In this document: positions 18,596 through 28,571 of the stretch, piece by piece
Layout: the number at the start of each line of letters is the position of its first letter
How positions within the stretch are numbered: position 1 is the stretch's first letter
Assembly (NCBI GenBank): GCA_015485335.1
Contig: WFTT01000119.1
Coordinates: 1-37,580 of the forward strand
Direction of reading: 5' to 3'
Origin: Robiginitomaculum sp.
GTDB taxonomy: Bacteria > Pseudomonadota > Alphaproteobacteria > Caulobacterales > Maricaulaceae
Length of the DNA: 37,580 bases
Notes under the pieces: generated by a model
What the model was told of the DNA's origin: nothing
The model's input: only the letters and a program-made list of their open reading frames with translations
Database searches by the model: none
Position numbers and translations under genes: made by a program

Positions 18596-19146
18596 CAGAT
18601 ATCCACCATTGTGCTGGTAACTGTCAGTCGTCGCGCCTGATTGGTGGCCCGTTGCACCAGGGCAAAAAGACGACCCACCAACGGGTATGTCAGTACCGAC
18701 AATAACATTTCAGAGCCAAGCCGCCCCCCCGCCGGGTCTGGACCAAGGGCAATGCGGGCAATTGTCCAAACCAGCACGGTGGCCACGATGGCCGCCAGTA
18801 TAAACCCGGCCCACAACGCCGAACGCCCTCGCCCGGCAATCACATCGATCTGGGTGGAAACAATAACCACCGTCAATAAATAACTCAGCGCCCACAGTCC
18901 CACCGGACCACCGGTCAGGACGTCCTGGAACAATCCGATCAAAAATATGGCGACGTAAGGCATATAGTCCGGACGGGTCATCGACCAGAAATAAACGGCC
19001 ATAAAGGGAAAAAGCGGCATGGGAATGGTAAAATTACCAACCCGCAATGGCGCCACATAAAGCATGACACACAGCAAAGAGAGCACAAACGGTAATCCTG
19101 CCCAGACAATAGCACTCAAGCGCTGAAAAAAAACGGAATTACCCAT
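18595..19146 (-). CDS. mreD: Rod shape-determining protein MreD
   Basis: A 183-residue integral membrane protein of the elongasome. Five to six hydrophobic segments are visible, with the family-typical LFPFMAVYFWSMTRPDYMP and GLFQDVLTGGPVGLWALSYLL segments. It links the cytoplasmic MreB filament with periplasmic MreC and the wall synthases. Its start and stop each overlap the neighbouring gene by one base (TAATG with mreC, TGATG with mrdA), indicating tight translational coupling. Sequence conservation in MreD is low, so the call leans on both these segments and gene order. Confidence 0.93.
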   Translation of the reverse strand: MGNSVFFQRLSAIVWAGLPFVLSLLCVMLYVAPLRVGNFTIPMPLFPFMAVYFWSMTRPDYMPYVAIFLIGLFQDVLTGGPVGLWALSYLLTVVIVSTQIDVIAGRGRSALWAGFILAAIVATVLVWTIARIALGPDPAGGRLGSEMLLSVLTYPLVGRLFALVQRATNQARRLTVTSTMVDI

Positions 19147-20099
19147 TACGGTCCTCCCGAAGCCGGGACGGCCAGTTCAGCGACGGGGGCACTGTCTGTG
19201 CCTTCTTCAATCTTTGGGGCCGGGGCCTGTTCCTCATCGGCGGATGCCGGTGGTGTCTCTTCAAACTGAATGGCCGGCACCTCCAGAATACTGACAAAAT
19301 CAACTCGTTCGGGGCGCGCAAACAAAGAGACACGCCATTCTTTTCCGCCGGTCGGCGCAATCTGGCCAATGGCAAGACCGCGTGGCAATACCCCATCTTC
19401 TCCTGAGGTAATAATGCGCATGCCGGCGTCCACCTGTACCCCGCGCTCTATATAAATCAGGCGCGGTGCCCCCGAATTATCACCAGCCAGAATTGCATGG
19501 GCACCAATATCAGTAATAAAAACCGGCACCCGGCTGTTCAGGTCGGTCAACAGTAAAACCCGGGCCGTGCGCTTGCCAACACTCATGATCCTGCCGATCA
19601 GGCCATTATAGGCCAGTACCGCCTGTCCTTCGGCCACACCATCATCGGAACCCACATTCACCAGCCGGGCACGCACAAACGGCCCACCTGCATCGGTGAT
19701 CGCCCGGGCGGTTATAACAATGGGGGTGGGGGCCTGGGGGGCGCCCAGCAATTCTTCATAGCGGTTCATTTTTTCGTGCAAAGCCAGCGCCAGATCACGC
19801 CATTGCATCAGATTGCGATTATCGCGTTCCAGCTCACGTACCCGCTTGGCCGCCTGCCAGTTCGACGCAATCGCAGCGCTGACCTGATTGAGCGTGCGCA
19901 AGGGGGCGGACAATATGATCAGTGCCGGCCGGGTAGTATCGGCCACCGCCTGTTTGATATGGAAAAATGGCGATTGTTCTGGCCGGGCCCGGTCTATTGC
20001 CAGCAGGGCAATGGATAACAACACCAGGATAACCAGAAAACCTCTGGCCCACGGACCGCCCAGTCCGCTGATGATCCCTAATGAGCGCCGTTTTGCCAT
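19146..20099 (-). CDS. mreC: Cell shape-determining protein MreC
   Basis: A 317-residue bitopic protein: a single membrane anchor near residues 18-36 (RGFLVILVLLSIALLAI), a coiled coil around 65-100 (RVRELERDNRNLMQWRDLALALHEKMN), then a beta-rich periplasmic region with the MreC pattern (VNVGSDDGVAEGQAVLAYNGLIGRI...LLTDLNSRVPVFI). It ends in an acidic, Ala/Pro-rich tail. MreC scaffolds PBP2 and RodA outside the membrane. It lies 74 bases downstream of mreB on the same strand; the gap shows no convincing terminator, only a bulged hairpin lacking a U tract. Confidence 0.95.
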   Translation of the reverse strand: MAKRRSLGIISGLGGPWARGFLVILVLLSIALLAIDRARPEQSPFFHIKQAVADTTRPALIILSAPLRTLNQVSAAIASNWQAAKRVRELERDNRNLMQWRDLALALHEKMNRYEELLGAPQAPTPIVITARAITDAGGPFVRARLVNVGSDDGVAEGQAVLAYNGLIGRIMSVGKRTARVLLLTDLNSRVPVFITDIGAHAILAGDNSGAPRLIYIERGVQVDAGMRIITSGEDGVLPRGLAIGQIAPTGGKEWRVSLFARPERVDFVSILEVPAIQFEETPPASADEEQAPAPKIEEGTDSAPVAELAVPASGGP

Positions 20100-20173
20100 T
20101 GATCAGGGTTCAGCCTTTCCACGGGTTTTAATGTTCAATCCAATACTTTTTGCCGTCCGGCCTTGCCGACAGG

Positions 20174-21253
<1,080 letters not shown>

Positions 21254-21271
21254 TCACAGCCGAGAAAAACT

Positions 21272-22051
21272 TTACCCTTTTTGCGATGCCGCGCGTTTGA
21301 TTTCAAGGCTTGAGGGCGCAATTTGCGATTGTTTTATCAGCCTTAGCACCATTCTCTTGCCAAATATGGCCAGAACCAGCCAAATCAGGGCTGTGATGGC
21401 CAGAATAACCATCATCATCTGGTAACGGCCATTGGCGGCCTGGGACAGACCAGCCCCGGTCATGGCGATTAATACGGTCTTGGGTAAAATACCAATACCA
21501 GTACCCCATAAAAACGGCATTACGCGCCCCTGGGCTGCCCCCAAGGTCAGATTAACCAGCGCAAACGGACCCGTAGGCAAAAACCGTATAAACAGGGCGC
21601 TTAAAAACCCATTGCGAGCTACAAAATCCATCATACGGTCCAGCATTGAATTGGAAAACCGCCGCGCCACCGCGCGACTGAACACCGGCCCGGCCATAAA
21701 GCCCAACCAGGCTGAGAGCATCGTGGCGCTCCAGGCAATTCCCAGCCCAGCAAGCGGTCCAAAAGTCACCACACACATGCTGATCAACACAAATTGCGGT
21801 ACCGTGGCAAAGCTGAGCACCACAAACCCAGCCATGATCATCGGCACAGCCAATGGTGACGTACGCCAGGATTCAAGCCAGCCAATCACATTATTTATGC
21901 TGGGGATCTGGCCAGATTGTAACGCCCCAAACAACACTCCTCCGATCACCAATCCCAATACCAGTATTGGCAAGGATAAAGACATAGCCGGACGCCGACC
22001 GCCCAAGGCAGCGGCGCTCTGGTAATCATCAGTTGGATCAATAACCGTCAT
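21272..22051 (-). CDS. TVP38/TMEM64 (VTT domain) membrane protein
   Basis: A 259-residue inner-membrane protein of the VTT (formerly SNARE-associated/DedA-like) superfamily. Hydrophobic segments run throughout, and the core motif region reads LSALFIRFLPTGPFALVNLTLGAAQG, with the conserved R-x-x-P-x-x-P-x-x-x-x-N pattern of TVP38 proteins. Related proteins are implicated in lipid scrambling or lipid-carrier transport, so a role in envelope assembly is reasonable but unproven. It sits between miaA and mreB, all in one direction, with gaps of 28 and 60 bases, so it may share transcription with the shape genes. Confidence 0.85.
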   Translation of the reverse strand: MTVIDPTDDYQSAAALGGRRPAMSLSLPILVLGLVIGGVLFGALQSGQIPSINNVIGWLESWRTSPLAVPMIMAGFVVLSFATVPQFVLISMCVVTFGPLAGLGIAWSATMLSAWLGFMAGPVFSRAVARRFSNSMLDRMMDFVARNGFLSALFIRFLPTGPFALVNLTLGAAQGRVMPFLWGTGIGILPKTVLIAMTGAGLSQAANGRYQMMMVILAITALIWLVLAIFGKRMVLRLIKQSQIAPSSLEIKRAASQKG

Positions 22052-22079
22052 TTAATACTCTCACTATGCGGTCCAACCT

Positions 22080-23036
22080 TCAGGCCGGTTTGTCATTTTC
22101 AATTATGTACAGCGCCTTGCTTAGCGGCTCTGTCGGTGCATTGCCATTGATCACTGGCCAATGGGAAAACCGCCCACCCGCCCAGGTGTATTGCCGTTTG
22201 GCATAACGCCGTGTGTCACGCACTGCCTCTACCTTAGCATGCTCTAATGTAATTTGGCCATTTATGTGACCGATCAGTGCTTTTAGCCCTAATGCCTTCA
22301 TAACGGGAAGATTATCCGGCAGATCTCGCTCGGCAAAGGCGCGGGCCTCGTCCAGCGCCCCCGCCGCCAACATTTCATCAAAACGCGCAGCAATGCGCGC
22401 ATACAGACTTTCCCGCTCCGGATACAGTGACATGGCACACCATGAACCAGGGGGCAGCGCGGGCAGCGTATCTTTTTGAAAGGCACTAAGGGACTGGCCG
22501 GTTTCCAGATACACGCTATAGGCACGCAATAAACGCTGGCGATCATCGCCCAGAATACGGGTCGCCGCCGCCGGGTCAACGCGCGTCACCGCAGCGCGCA
22601 GCGCCTCTATTCCCTTGTTTTCCAGCAAAGAAACTGCCTGCGCACTGGCGGCCTCCCCCACGGGGGGGATTTTGGCTAGCCCCCGGGTCAGGGCCTCGAA
22701 ATAAAGGCCCGTGCCGCCAACCAGTATAGGAACCTTACCCCTGGCACGAACTGCCTTTATGACCCCAAGGGCCTCGTCAAGCCAAAGACCGACGCTGTAA
22801 TTACAGCGGGCATCCAGATGGCCATAAAGGTGATGGGCCACCCCATCCTGTTCGGTCAAACCAGGTTGCGCAGTCAGAATGGGCAGGCCGTGATATACCT
22901 GCATAGAGTCGGTATTGATGACTTCTCCGTCAAAATGATGCGCCAAATCAACGGCCAAAGCACTTTTACCACTTGCCGTCGGCCCATAAATGAGAAGGAT
23001 AGGCGTTAATCCTGTTTGCAAAGCCTGAGACCCCAT
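22080..23036 (-). CDS. miaA: tRNA dimethylallyltransferase
   Basis: Adds a dimethylallyl group to A37 of tRNAs reading codons that begin with U. It is 318 residues from ATG 23036, normal for the family. The P-loop LIYGPTASGKSALAVDL is near the N-terminus, followed by VINTDSMQVYHGLPILTAQP (the DSxQ motif) and the lipid-binding VGGTGLYFEALTRG. Near the C-terminus, DTRRYAKRQYTWAGGR is the usual tRNA-contact motif. The frame is open upstream to 23171, but that part lies antisense to serB. ATG 23036 shares the tetranucleotide CATG with the serB start on the other strand. TTG six codons in is an alternative start. No strong Shine-Dalgarno sequence is visible. Confidence 0.95.
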   Translation of the reverse strand: MGSQALQTGLTPILLIYGPTASGKSALAVDLAHHFDGEVINTDSMQVYHGLPILTAQPGLTEQDGVAHHLYGHLDARCNYSVGLWLDEALGVIKAVRARGKVPILVGGTGLYFEALTRGLAKIPPVGEAASAQAVSLLENKGIEALRAAVTRVDPAAATRILGDDRQRLLRAYSVYLETGQSLSAFQKDTLPALPPGSWCAMSLYPERESLYARIAARFDEMLAAGALDEARAFAERDLPDNLPVMKALGLKALIGHINGQITLEHAKVEAVRDTRRYAKRQYTWAGGRFSHWPVINGNAPTEPLSKALYIIENDKPA

Positions 23037-23913
23037 GACTGCCACGACGCTAATATTAGTATCTCGTCCCGATGACCCCGCCCTAGGAGAGGCCCGCACG
23101 CGCGCGGAAGCGCTGGGCTGGAAGCATATGTCATCTCTGTCGCCGGGTGAAGCACTGACCATGCGTGGCATGGCAGAGCACGATCAATTGGCCGAAGCGT
23201 TTGAAGACATTGCGGTGGATTGGTGCCTGCGCGATGAAAGTGCCTTGCGTATACGCCTGCTGATTTGCGATATGGACAGCACCATTATTGGCGAGGAATG
23301 CCTGGACGAACTGGCCGACCTGGCCGGGTTTGGCGACGAAGTCCGCGCCATCACGGCGGCGGCCATGGCGGGCGATCTGGATTTTGAAGAAGCCCTGCGC
23401 ACCCGGGTGCGCCTGCTGAAGGGCAAGCCCAGCACCTTATTGCGCGAGTGTTTTGAGGAACGCATCCATCTAAACAAGGGCGTGCGCGTCCTGACCCGCA
23501 CCATGCGTGCCAAGGGTGCCACCACGGCGCTGGTTTCTGGCGGCTTTACCTATTTCACCAGTCGGGTGGCCCAACTGGCCGGCTTTACCGAACACCAAGC
23601 CAACGAATTGTTGGAAGAAGACGGCCTATTGACCGGCGAAGTGGCTTCGCCAGTTCTGGGGCGCGATGCCAAGGCCGAAGCGCTTGTTCGATATTGCGAT
23701 GCCCAGAACATTACCCCCGAGCAGGTGCTGGCCATTGGCGATGGCGCCAATGATATCGCCATGATCAAGGCCGCCGGCCTTGGCGTTGCCTATCATGCCA
23801 AGCCTATATTGGCAGAGGCCGCCGATGCACAAATCCGCCATACGGATCTGACCACAGCGCTTTTCTTTCAGGGGTTCCGTCGCCGCGAATTTACCGGGGC
23901 ATCCTCGCGCTAA
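23035..23913 (+). CDS. serB: Phosphoserine phosphatase
   Basis: Catalyses the last step of L-serine synthesis by removing phosphate from phosphoserine. It is 292 residues, of the long alphaproteobacterial type with an N-terminal extension of about 75 residues before the HAD core. HAD motif I is D79-M-D81-S-T83 in LICDMDSTIIGEECLDEL, motif II is LVSGGFTYFT, and motifs III/IV are AEALVRYCD and AIGDGANDIAMIKAAGLG. The start codon overlaps that of divergent miaA, so its leader must lie inside miaA. A GC-rich terminator overlaps the stop codon. Functionally it complements cysE in the window, since serine is the CysE substrate, but the genes are far apart. Confidence 0.95.
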   Translation: MTATTLILVSRPDDPALGEARTRAEALGWKHMSSLSPGEALTMRGMAEHDQLAEAFEDIAVDWCLRDESALRIRLLICDMDSTIIGEECLDELADLAGFGDEVRAITAAAMAGDLDFEEALRTRVRLLKGKPSTLLRECFEERIHLNKGVRVLTRTMRAKGATTALVSGGFTYFTSRVAQLAGFTEHQANELLEEDGLLTGEVASPVLGRDAKAEALVRYCDAQNITPEQVLAIGDGANDIAMIKAAGLGVAYHAKPILAEAADAQIRHTDLTTALFFQGFRRREFTGASSR

Positions 23914-23934
23914 AGGCGATGCCCCCCGTTTTTT
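23896..23934 (+). terminator. Intrinsic terminator of serB
   Basis: The arms GGGGCAT (23896-23902) and ATGCCCC (23919-23925) can pair around a loop of 16 bases that itself contains CGC/GCG. CCG and six T residues (23929-23934) follow. The left arm and loop include the last serB codons and its TAA stop. This is the clearest intrinsic terminator in the window and separates serB from the convergent Do-protease gene. Confidence 0.75.
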
Positions 23935-23948
23935 GACACCAATACAGA

Positions 23949-25343
23949 CTAGAACTTCAACGCCCGCGGCAACAATTCACCATGGCGATTGATCAATAAT
24001 GCCACCGGACCTTTGCCCGATTTTTCTAGTTCCGCCACCCGGGCCTGGGCATCCTCTACCGAGGCAACGGCTTTCCAGCCGATTTCCTCGACCACATCAC
24101 CAACCCGGATTTTACTGGCCGCATCACTGCCCACGGCAATATCAGTCACCACCAGCCCGGCCACATCTGAACGGATATTATAGCGCCGGCGCAACGTATT
24201 ATCGAGAACCGACAGGCTCATACCCATGACCTGCCCACTGGTTGGGGTGGCCGTGGTGGCGCGGGCATTGGCCTCTTCGTCATCGTCTTCCTGTAAACGG
24301 CCAATGGTCACACTGGTCACCCGGGGCTTTTTACCCCGAATATAGTGTACCTTTACCTTGCGACCGATTTCACTGTCGGCGGCAATGCGGGTCAGGGCAC
24401 GAGAATCGGCAATATCCTGATCATCAAAGCGAATGATCAAATCGCCAACTTCCAGCCCCGCCTTTTGCGCCGGTCCACCAGAGGTCACACTGACCACCAG
24501 GGCGCCTGTGGCCTTATCCAGGCCAAAGGTCTGTGCCACTTCACGCGTGATAGAGCGCACCGATACCCCCAGCCAGCCCCGGCGGGTATGGCCATATTTC
24601 AGTAATTGATCGGCCACCTGACGCACCAGATTGGACGGGATGGCAAAACCGATCCCCACCGAGCCGCCCGAAGGCGATAAAATGGCCGAGTTCACACCAA
24701 TGACCTCGCCATCCATGTTGAATAATGGCCCGCCGGAATTGCCCCGATTGATCGCCGCATCCGTTTGGATGAAATCATCATACTGGCCAGATTGAATATC
24801 ACGATTACGGGCTGAAATAATGCCAACCGAAAGCGATCCACCCAGTCCAAATGGGTTGCCAATGGCCAGCACCCAATCACCGCTAAGTGCCGTATCGGAA
24901 TCGCCCAGCGGCACGGCTGGTAATGGACTTTGGGGCTTTACCCGCAAAACCGCCAGATCGGTGGCTGCATCATGGCCCACCACCTCAGCCACCAAAGTGG
25001 TGCCATCGGGGAAGGTGACATCAATTTCATCAGCGCCTTTGATCACATGATCATTGGTGATGATGATGCCAGCTGGATCAATAACAAAGCCGGAGCCAAG
25101 CGAATTTTCAGTGCGCGGTCCGTTTCGCCCCAACGTGTCGTTAAAGCGTTCCAGCGGCGAGCCTTTGGGAAAAAGCGGCAGATCGCCCTCGACCTTCTGG
25201 CTGGTGGAAATATTGACCACCGATGGAGACAAACGCGCCGCCAGTTTGGCAAAGCCGTCCGGAGCCGGATGAGAAAATGCCGACGGGGCCAGCATCAGAG
25301 CCAGCCCCGCAAGTAGCCATGTCAAACTTTGTAATCGCAACAT
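23949..25343 (-). CDS. Do-like (DegP/DegQ/HtrA family) periplasmic serine protease
   Basis: A 464-residue secreted protease and chaperone. An N-terminal signal peptide (SLTWLLAGLALMLAPSAFS) is followed by a trypsin-like domain with the catalytic triad H99 (ITNDHV), D129 (AATDLAVL) and S203 (RGNSGGPLF). Two PDZ domains follow, the first near 245-335 (RGWLGVSVRSIT, KAGLEVGDLI) and the second at the C-terminus (LVVTDIAVGSDAASKIRVGDVVEEI). The N-terminal LA loop is short, more like DegQ. It lies 9 bases after hflC and is the last gene of the hflK-hflC-protease unit, a recurring alphaproteobacterial arrangement for envelope quality control. Confidence 0.94.
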   Translation of the reverse strand: MLRLQSLTWLLAGLALMLAPSAFSHPAPDGFAKLAARLSPSVVNISTSQKVEGDLPLFPKGSPLERFNDTLGRNGPRTENSLGSGFVIDPAGIIITNDHVIKGADEIDVTFPDGTTLVAEVVGHDAATDLAVLRVKPQSPLPAVPLGDSDTALSGDWVLAIGNPFGLGGSLSVGIISARNRDIQSGQYDDFIQTDAAINRGNSGGPLFNMDGEVIGVNSAILSPSGGSVGIGFAIPSNLVRQVADQLLKYGHTRRGWLGVSVRSITREVAQTFGLDKATGALVVSVTSGGPAQKAGLEVGDLIIRFDDQDIADSRALTRIAADSEIGRKVKVHYIRGKKPRVTSVTIGRLQEDDDEEANARATTATPTSGQVMGMSLSVLDNTLRRRYNIRSDVAGLVVTDIAVGSDAASKIRVGDVVEEIGWKAVASVEDAQARVAELEKSGKGPVALLINRHGELLPRALKF

Positions 25344-25352
25344 ACAGGCCTG

Positions 25353-26243
25353 TTACTTTTGTTTGTCGAAATAGCGAAAAAAGTCACTGTCCGGGGATAG
25401 CACCATAGAGGTTTTGCCATCAACCAAAGCTTTTTCATAAGCTTCCATTGAACGATAAAAGGCAAAAAACTCTGGATCCTTGCTATAGGCCGCCGCGTAT
25501 ATGTCATTACGCTTGGCATCCCCGGCACCCCGAAGGATAGAGGCTTTTTCCCGCGCCTTGGCAATCGTCACTCGAACCGTTCGGGCGGCCTCGGCACGCA
25601 CCGTACGGGCCCGTTCCTCGCCCTCGGCACGAATTTGCGACGCAGCCTGCTGGCGTTCGGACTGCATACGCGAATAGACCTTCTCGGCGTTTTGTTCGGG
25701 CAGGTCCGCACGGCGGATTTTCACATCCATGATCTCAACCCCAAGATTGGACTCAAGTGCCTGTGCATTCACCGCATCGCGAATGGCCACCATCAGCTCC
25801 GCCCGGTGACCAGAGACGATGTCATTGGATTTCACCCCACCCAAAACCCGGCGAAGCGAAGCCTCCATAAACGGGGCAAGGCGTGCCGTAGCCCCGCGCA
25901 CATCGGTCACCGCCTTGTAAAACTGCAAGGGGTCGGAAATGCGAAAACGAGCAAAGGCATCGACAATCAGGCGTTCCTGATCCGAGGCCGTGATTTCCTG
26001 TGGTGGGATGTCCAGCATCAGATTACGCCGGTCAAACTTGACCACATCTTCCCAAGGGAAGGTTTTCATGTGCAGGCCGGGGTCCTCTTTCTTGGCATTC
26101 CACGGATTAACCACGCCGACCGGCTCGCCAAAGCGCAGGATCAGCGCCTGTTCGCGCTGGTCCACAGTGAACAACATGGTGCTGGCGAAAACCACGCCCA
26201 GCACCGCAACCAGAGTTCCCAGTATTGTGAGCAAGCGTCCCAT
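25353..26243 (-). CDS. hflC: FtsH protease modulator HflC
   Basis: A 296-residue SPFH/band-7 protein with one N-terminal membrane segment (LTILGTLVAVLGVVFASTMLFTV). The SPFH start reads REQALILRFGEPVGVV, and the region ITASDQERLIVDAFARFRISDP is typical of HflC. A long Ala/Arg/Glu-rich helix (AEGEERARTVRAEAARTVRV) follows. HflC forms a cage with HflK around FtsH and tunes membrane-protein degradation. Its start overlaps the hflK stop by one base (TAATG). Confidence 0.95.
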   Translation of the reverse strand: MGRLLTILGTLVAVLGVVFASTMLFTVDQREQALILRFGEPVGVVNPWNAKKEDPGLHMKTFPWEDVVKFDRRNLMLDIPPQEITASDQERLIVDAFARFRISDPLQFYKAVTDVRGATARLAPFMEASLRRVLGGVKSNDIVSGHRAELMVAIRDAVNAQALESNLGVEIMDVKIRRADLPEQNAEKVYSRMQSERQQAASQIRAEGEERARTVRAEAARTVRVTIAKAREKASILRGAGDAKRNDIYAAAYSKDPEFFAFYRSMEAYEKALVDGKTSMVLSPDSDFFRYFDKQK

Positions 26244-27391
26244 TAGCGGCCTCCCTGTGTGTTGCTACGTTTTGGGTTGATCGGCAAGTATGGCACCACC
26301 TGGTTACCGGCATTTTTATCCAGCAACACCTTGTCGGTACCTTTTAGCACCCGTTCCATGGTTTCCAGATACATACGCTGGCGCGTTACCACGGGGGCTT
26401 TTTTATATTCTTTGTAGATGAGGTTAAAGCGTTCGGCCTCACCGGCCGCCTCAGCAATTACCGAATCACGATAGCCGATGGCTTCCTGTTCCAGCTTTGC
26501 CGCATCACCGCGGGCCTTGGGCACCACATCATTGGCATAGGCCGTGGCCTGGTTGACCTTGGTTTCCGCATCCTGACCGGCATTGACCACATCGCGGAAG
26601 GCTTCCAGAACCCGGCTCGGCGGATCAGCCTTTTGCAATTGCACCTGAGTGATGATCACCCCGGCACCATATTCATCCAGCGCCTTCTGGATCAGTTCAC
26701 GGGTTGTGGTTTCCACAATCTGGCGACCTTGCGTGATGATCGGTTCAAGATCGTTCTTGCCGACCACTTCGCGCATGGCGCTTTCGGAGACGGATTTGAC
26801 CGCCCCGACCGGATCATCAAGATTAAAAAGAAAATCACGAGCGTTTTTGATCTGCCAGATTACCGAGAAATTGATATCGACAATATTTTCATCGCCGGTC
26901 AGCATCAGGCTTTCATGAGGAATACTGGAAGAGGTGTTGCGACCACGGGACACCCGAAAGCCGATGTTTTCCTGGTGTACGCGGGCAACTTTTGGCTTTA
27001 GCGCCGTTTCAAATGGCACTGGTAGTTTCCAGTGAAAGCCCGGCAACTCGGTACGGTTATAAGCCCCAAAGCGCAAGACCACGCCTTGCTCTTCGGCTTT
27101 GACAATGTACCAGCCGGAACCGGGGGTGAAAAACCACACCCCGATCAGCACGATCACAATCACGCCTATGCCCAGTCCACCAAGACCTTTGCCACCGCGG
27201 CCACGGCCATTACCGCCACCACCGCCAAAGATACCACCGAAGCGGCGTTGCAGATTTCTCACAATTTCATCCACATCCACTTCGGGAGGTTCACCCCCCC
27301 CCTGAGGACCGTTGCCCCATGGGCTTTTTCCATTATCACCGGGCTTTTGCCCGCGCGTGTCGTTTCCGTTTGACTGATCATTCCAGGGCAT
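26243..27391 (-). CDS. hflK: FtsH protease modulator HflK
   Basis: A 382-residue partner of HflC. It begins with a cytoplasmic Gly/Asn/Pro-rich stretch (MPWNDQSNGNDTRGQKPGDN) and a glycine-rich run before the single membrane segment (GLGGLGIGVIVIVLIGVWFF). The SPFH domain follows with EEQGVVLRFGAYNRTELPGFHW, and then a long helical region. ATG 27391 is chosen for GAAAGG seven bases upstream and the family-typical MPWN start; the open frame to 27460 overlaps the divergent promoter region. It is first gene of the hflK-hflC-protease operon and divergent from mrp across 80 bases. Confidence 0.95.
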   Translation of the reverse strand: MPWNDQSNGNDTRGQKPGDNGKSPWGNGPQGGGEPPEVDVDEIVRNLQRRFGGIFGGGGGNGRGRGGKGLGGLGIGVIVIVLIGVWFFTPGSGWYIVKAEEQGVVLRFGAYNRTELPGFHWKLPVPFETALKPKVARVHQENIGFRVSRGRNTSSSIPHESLMLTGDENIVDINFSVIWQIKNARDFLFNLDDPVGAVKSVSESAMREVVGKNDLEPIITQGRQIVETTTRELIQKALDEYGAGVIITQVQLQKADPPSRVLEAFRDVVNAGQDAETKVNQATAYANDVVPKARGDAAKLEQEAIGYRDSVIAEAAGEAERFNLIYKEYKKAPVVTRQRMYLETMERVLKGTDKVLLDKNAGNQVVPYLPINPKRSNTQGGR

Positions 27392-27471
27392 GTTTCGCCT
27401 TTCTTCTTGAATCGTGTCAGCGTCTGACCGATATGTGGCCTTAAGTACCGCGCCAATCAAGGAGCAAGCGC

Positions 27472-28554
27472 ATGACGGATGCTACAATTAATACCGTAAG
27501 CAAGGCCTTAGGTAAAATTAAAGACCCGCAAAGTGGGAAGGACATCCTGACTGCCGGGGTGGTTCAGGGATTAACGGTCAAGGATGGACGGGTTGGCTTT
27601 GCCATCCAGACCAGCCGGGAAATGGCCGAAGCCATGGAAAAAATTCGAGAGAAAGCAGAAAAAGCGGCGCGTAAAGTCAAAGGCGTTACCGCGGTGACCG
27701 CAGTATTGACGGCCCATTCGGATCAACCTGCCGAAGAACCCAAGAAAAGCGGTAAAATCGGCGGACATGGCGTGCCGCCGCCGCCAACGCCCAAGGCTCT
27801 GCCCGGCGTTGATGCCGTTATTGCCGTGGCCTCGGGCAAAGGCGGGGTGGGTAAATCCACCATTGCCACCAATCTGGCGGTGGCGCTGGCCCAACAGGGC
27901 AAGCGTGTTGGCCTGATGGATGCGGATATTTACGGCCCCTCGGCACCGATCCTCTTGGGCCTGCAGGGACAAAAACCCAAACTTTCCCCCGAAGAAAAAA
28001 TCATTCCGCTGGAAGCTCACGGGGTTAAAACCCTTTCCATGGGCTTTATGGTTGGCGATGGCCAGGCGGTGATCTGGCGTGGGCCGATGATCATCGGGGC
28101 CTTGCAACAAATGTTTGCCGATACCGACTGGGGTGGTCTGGATGTGTTGATTGTCGACATGCCGCCAGGCACCGGGGACGCACAATTGACCCTGGTGCAG
28201 ACGGTAAACCTCGCCGGGGCAGTGATTGCCGCCACCCCGCAAGAGGTGGCGCTGGCCGATGTGCGCCGCGGCGTGCATATGTTCCGCAAAGCCAATGTGC
28301 CCATTTTGGGTGTGGTGGAAAACATGGCGGGCTTTATCAACCCGGCCAATGGTGAACGCATTGATATTTTTGGTGCCGGTGGCGCCAAACGCACCGCCGA
28401 CGAGCTGGATGTGGCCTTTCTGGGCGAAATTCCGCTGGACCCGGCCTTGCGTGAAGCCTCGGACAATGGCACCCCGCCGGCCACCGACCCGACATCACCA
28501 TTGGGCAAGATTTTTGCGGATCTGGCTGACAAGGTCATGGCTCAGATCAGGTAA
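27472..28554 (+). CDS. mrp: Iron-sulfur carrier ATPase Mrp/ApbC
   Basis: A 360-residue P-loop ATPase that loads or carries Fe-S clusters in the cytoplasm. An N-terminal DUF59/MIP18-like domain (about 5-80) is followed by a Gly/Pro linker and the ParA/MinD-type ATPase with the deviant Walker A SGKGGVGKST (121-130), MDADIYGPS (switch I) and VDMPPGTGD. The family's C-terminal CxxC cluster-binding pair is absent: after ENMAGFI the sequence is NPANGERIDIFGAGG, as appears to be the case in some alphaproteobacteria. AAGGAG lies seven bases before ATG 27472. A strong hairpin follows 17 bases after the stop. Confidence 0.93.
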   Translation: MTDATINTVSKALGKIKDPQSGKDILTAGVVQGLTVKDGRVGFAIQTSREMAEAMEKIREKAEKAARKVKGVTAVTAVLTAHSDQPAEEPKKSGKIGGHGVPPPPTPKALPGVDAVIAVASGKGGVGKSTIATNLAVALAQQGKRVGLMDADIYGPSAPILLGLQGQKPKLSPEEKIIPLEAHGVKTLSMGFMVGDGQAVIWRGPMIIGALQQMFADTDWGGLDVLIVDMPPGTGDAQLTLVQTVNLAGAVIAATPQEVALADVRRGVHMFRKANVPILGVVENMAGFINPANGERIDIFGAGGAKRTADELDVAFLGEIPLDPALREASDNGTPPATDPTSPLGKIFADLADKVMAQIR

Positions 28555-28571
28555 ATGTGTTTTGAATGTTA

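Noticed and set aside
20100-20173. Possible terminator or attenuator between mreB and mreC
   Set aside because: The only stem has a bulge and is followed by A residues, not U, on the minus-strand RNA.
27571-28278. A 235-codon minus-strand frame inside mrp
   Set aside because: It is a shadow of mrp, whose Walker motifs are intact across this region.
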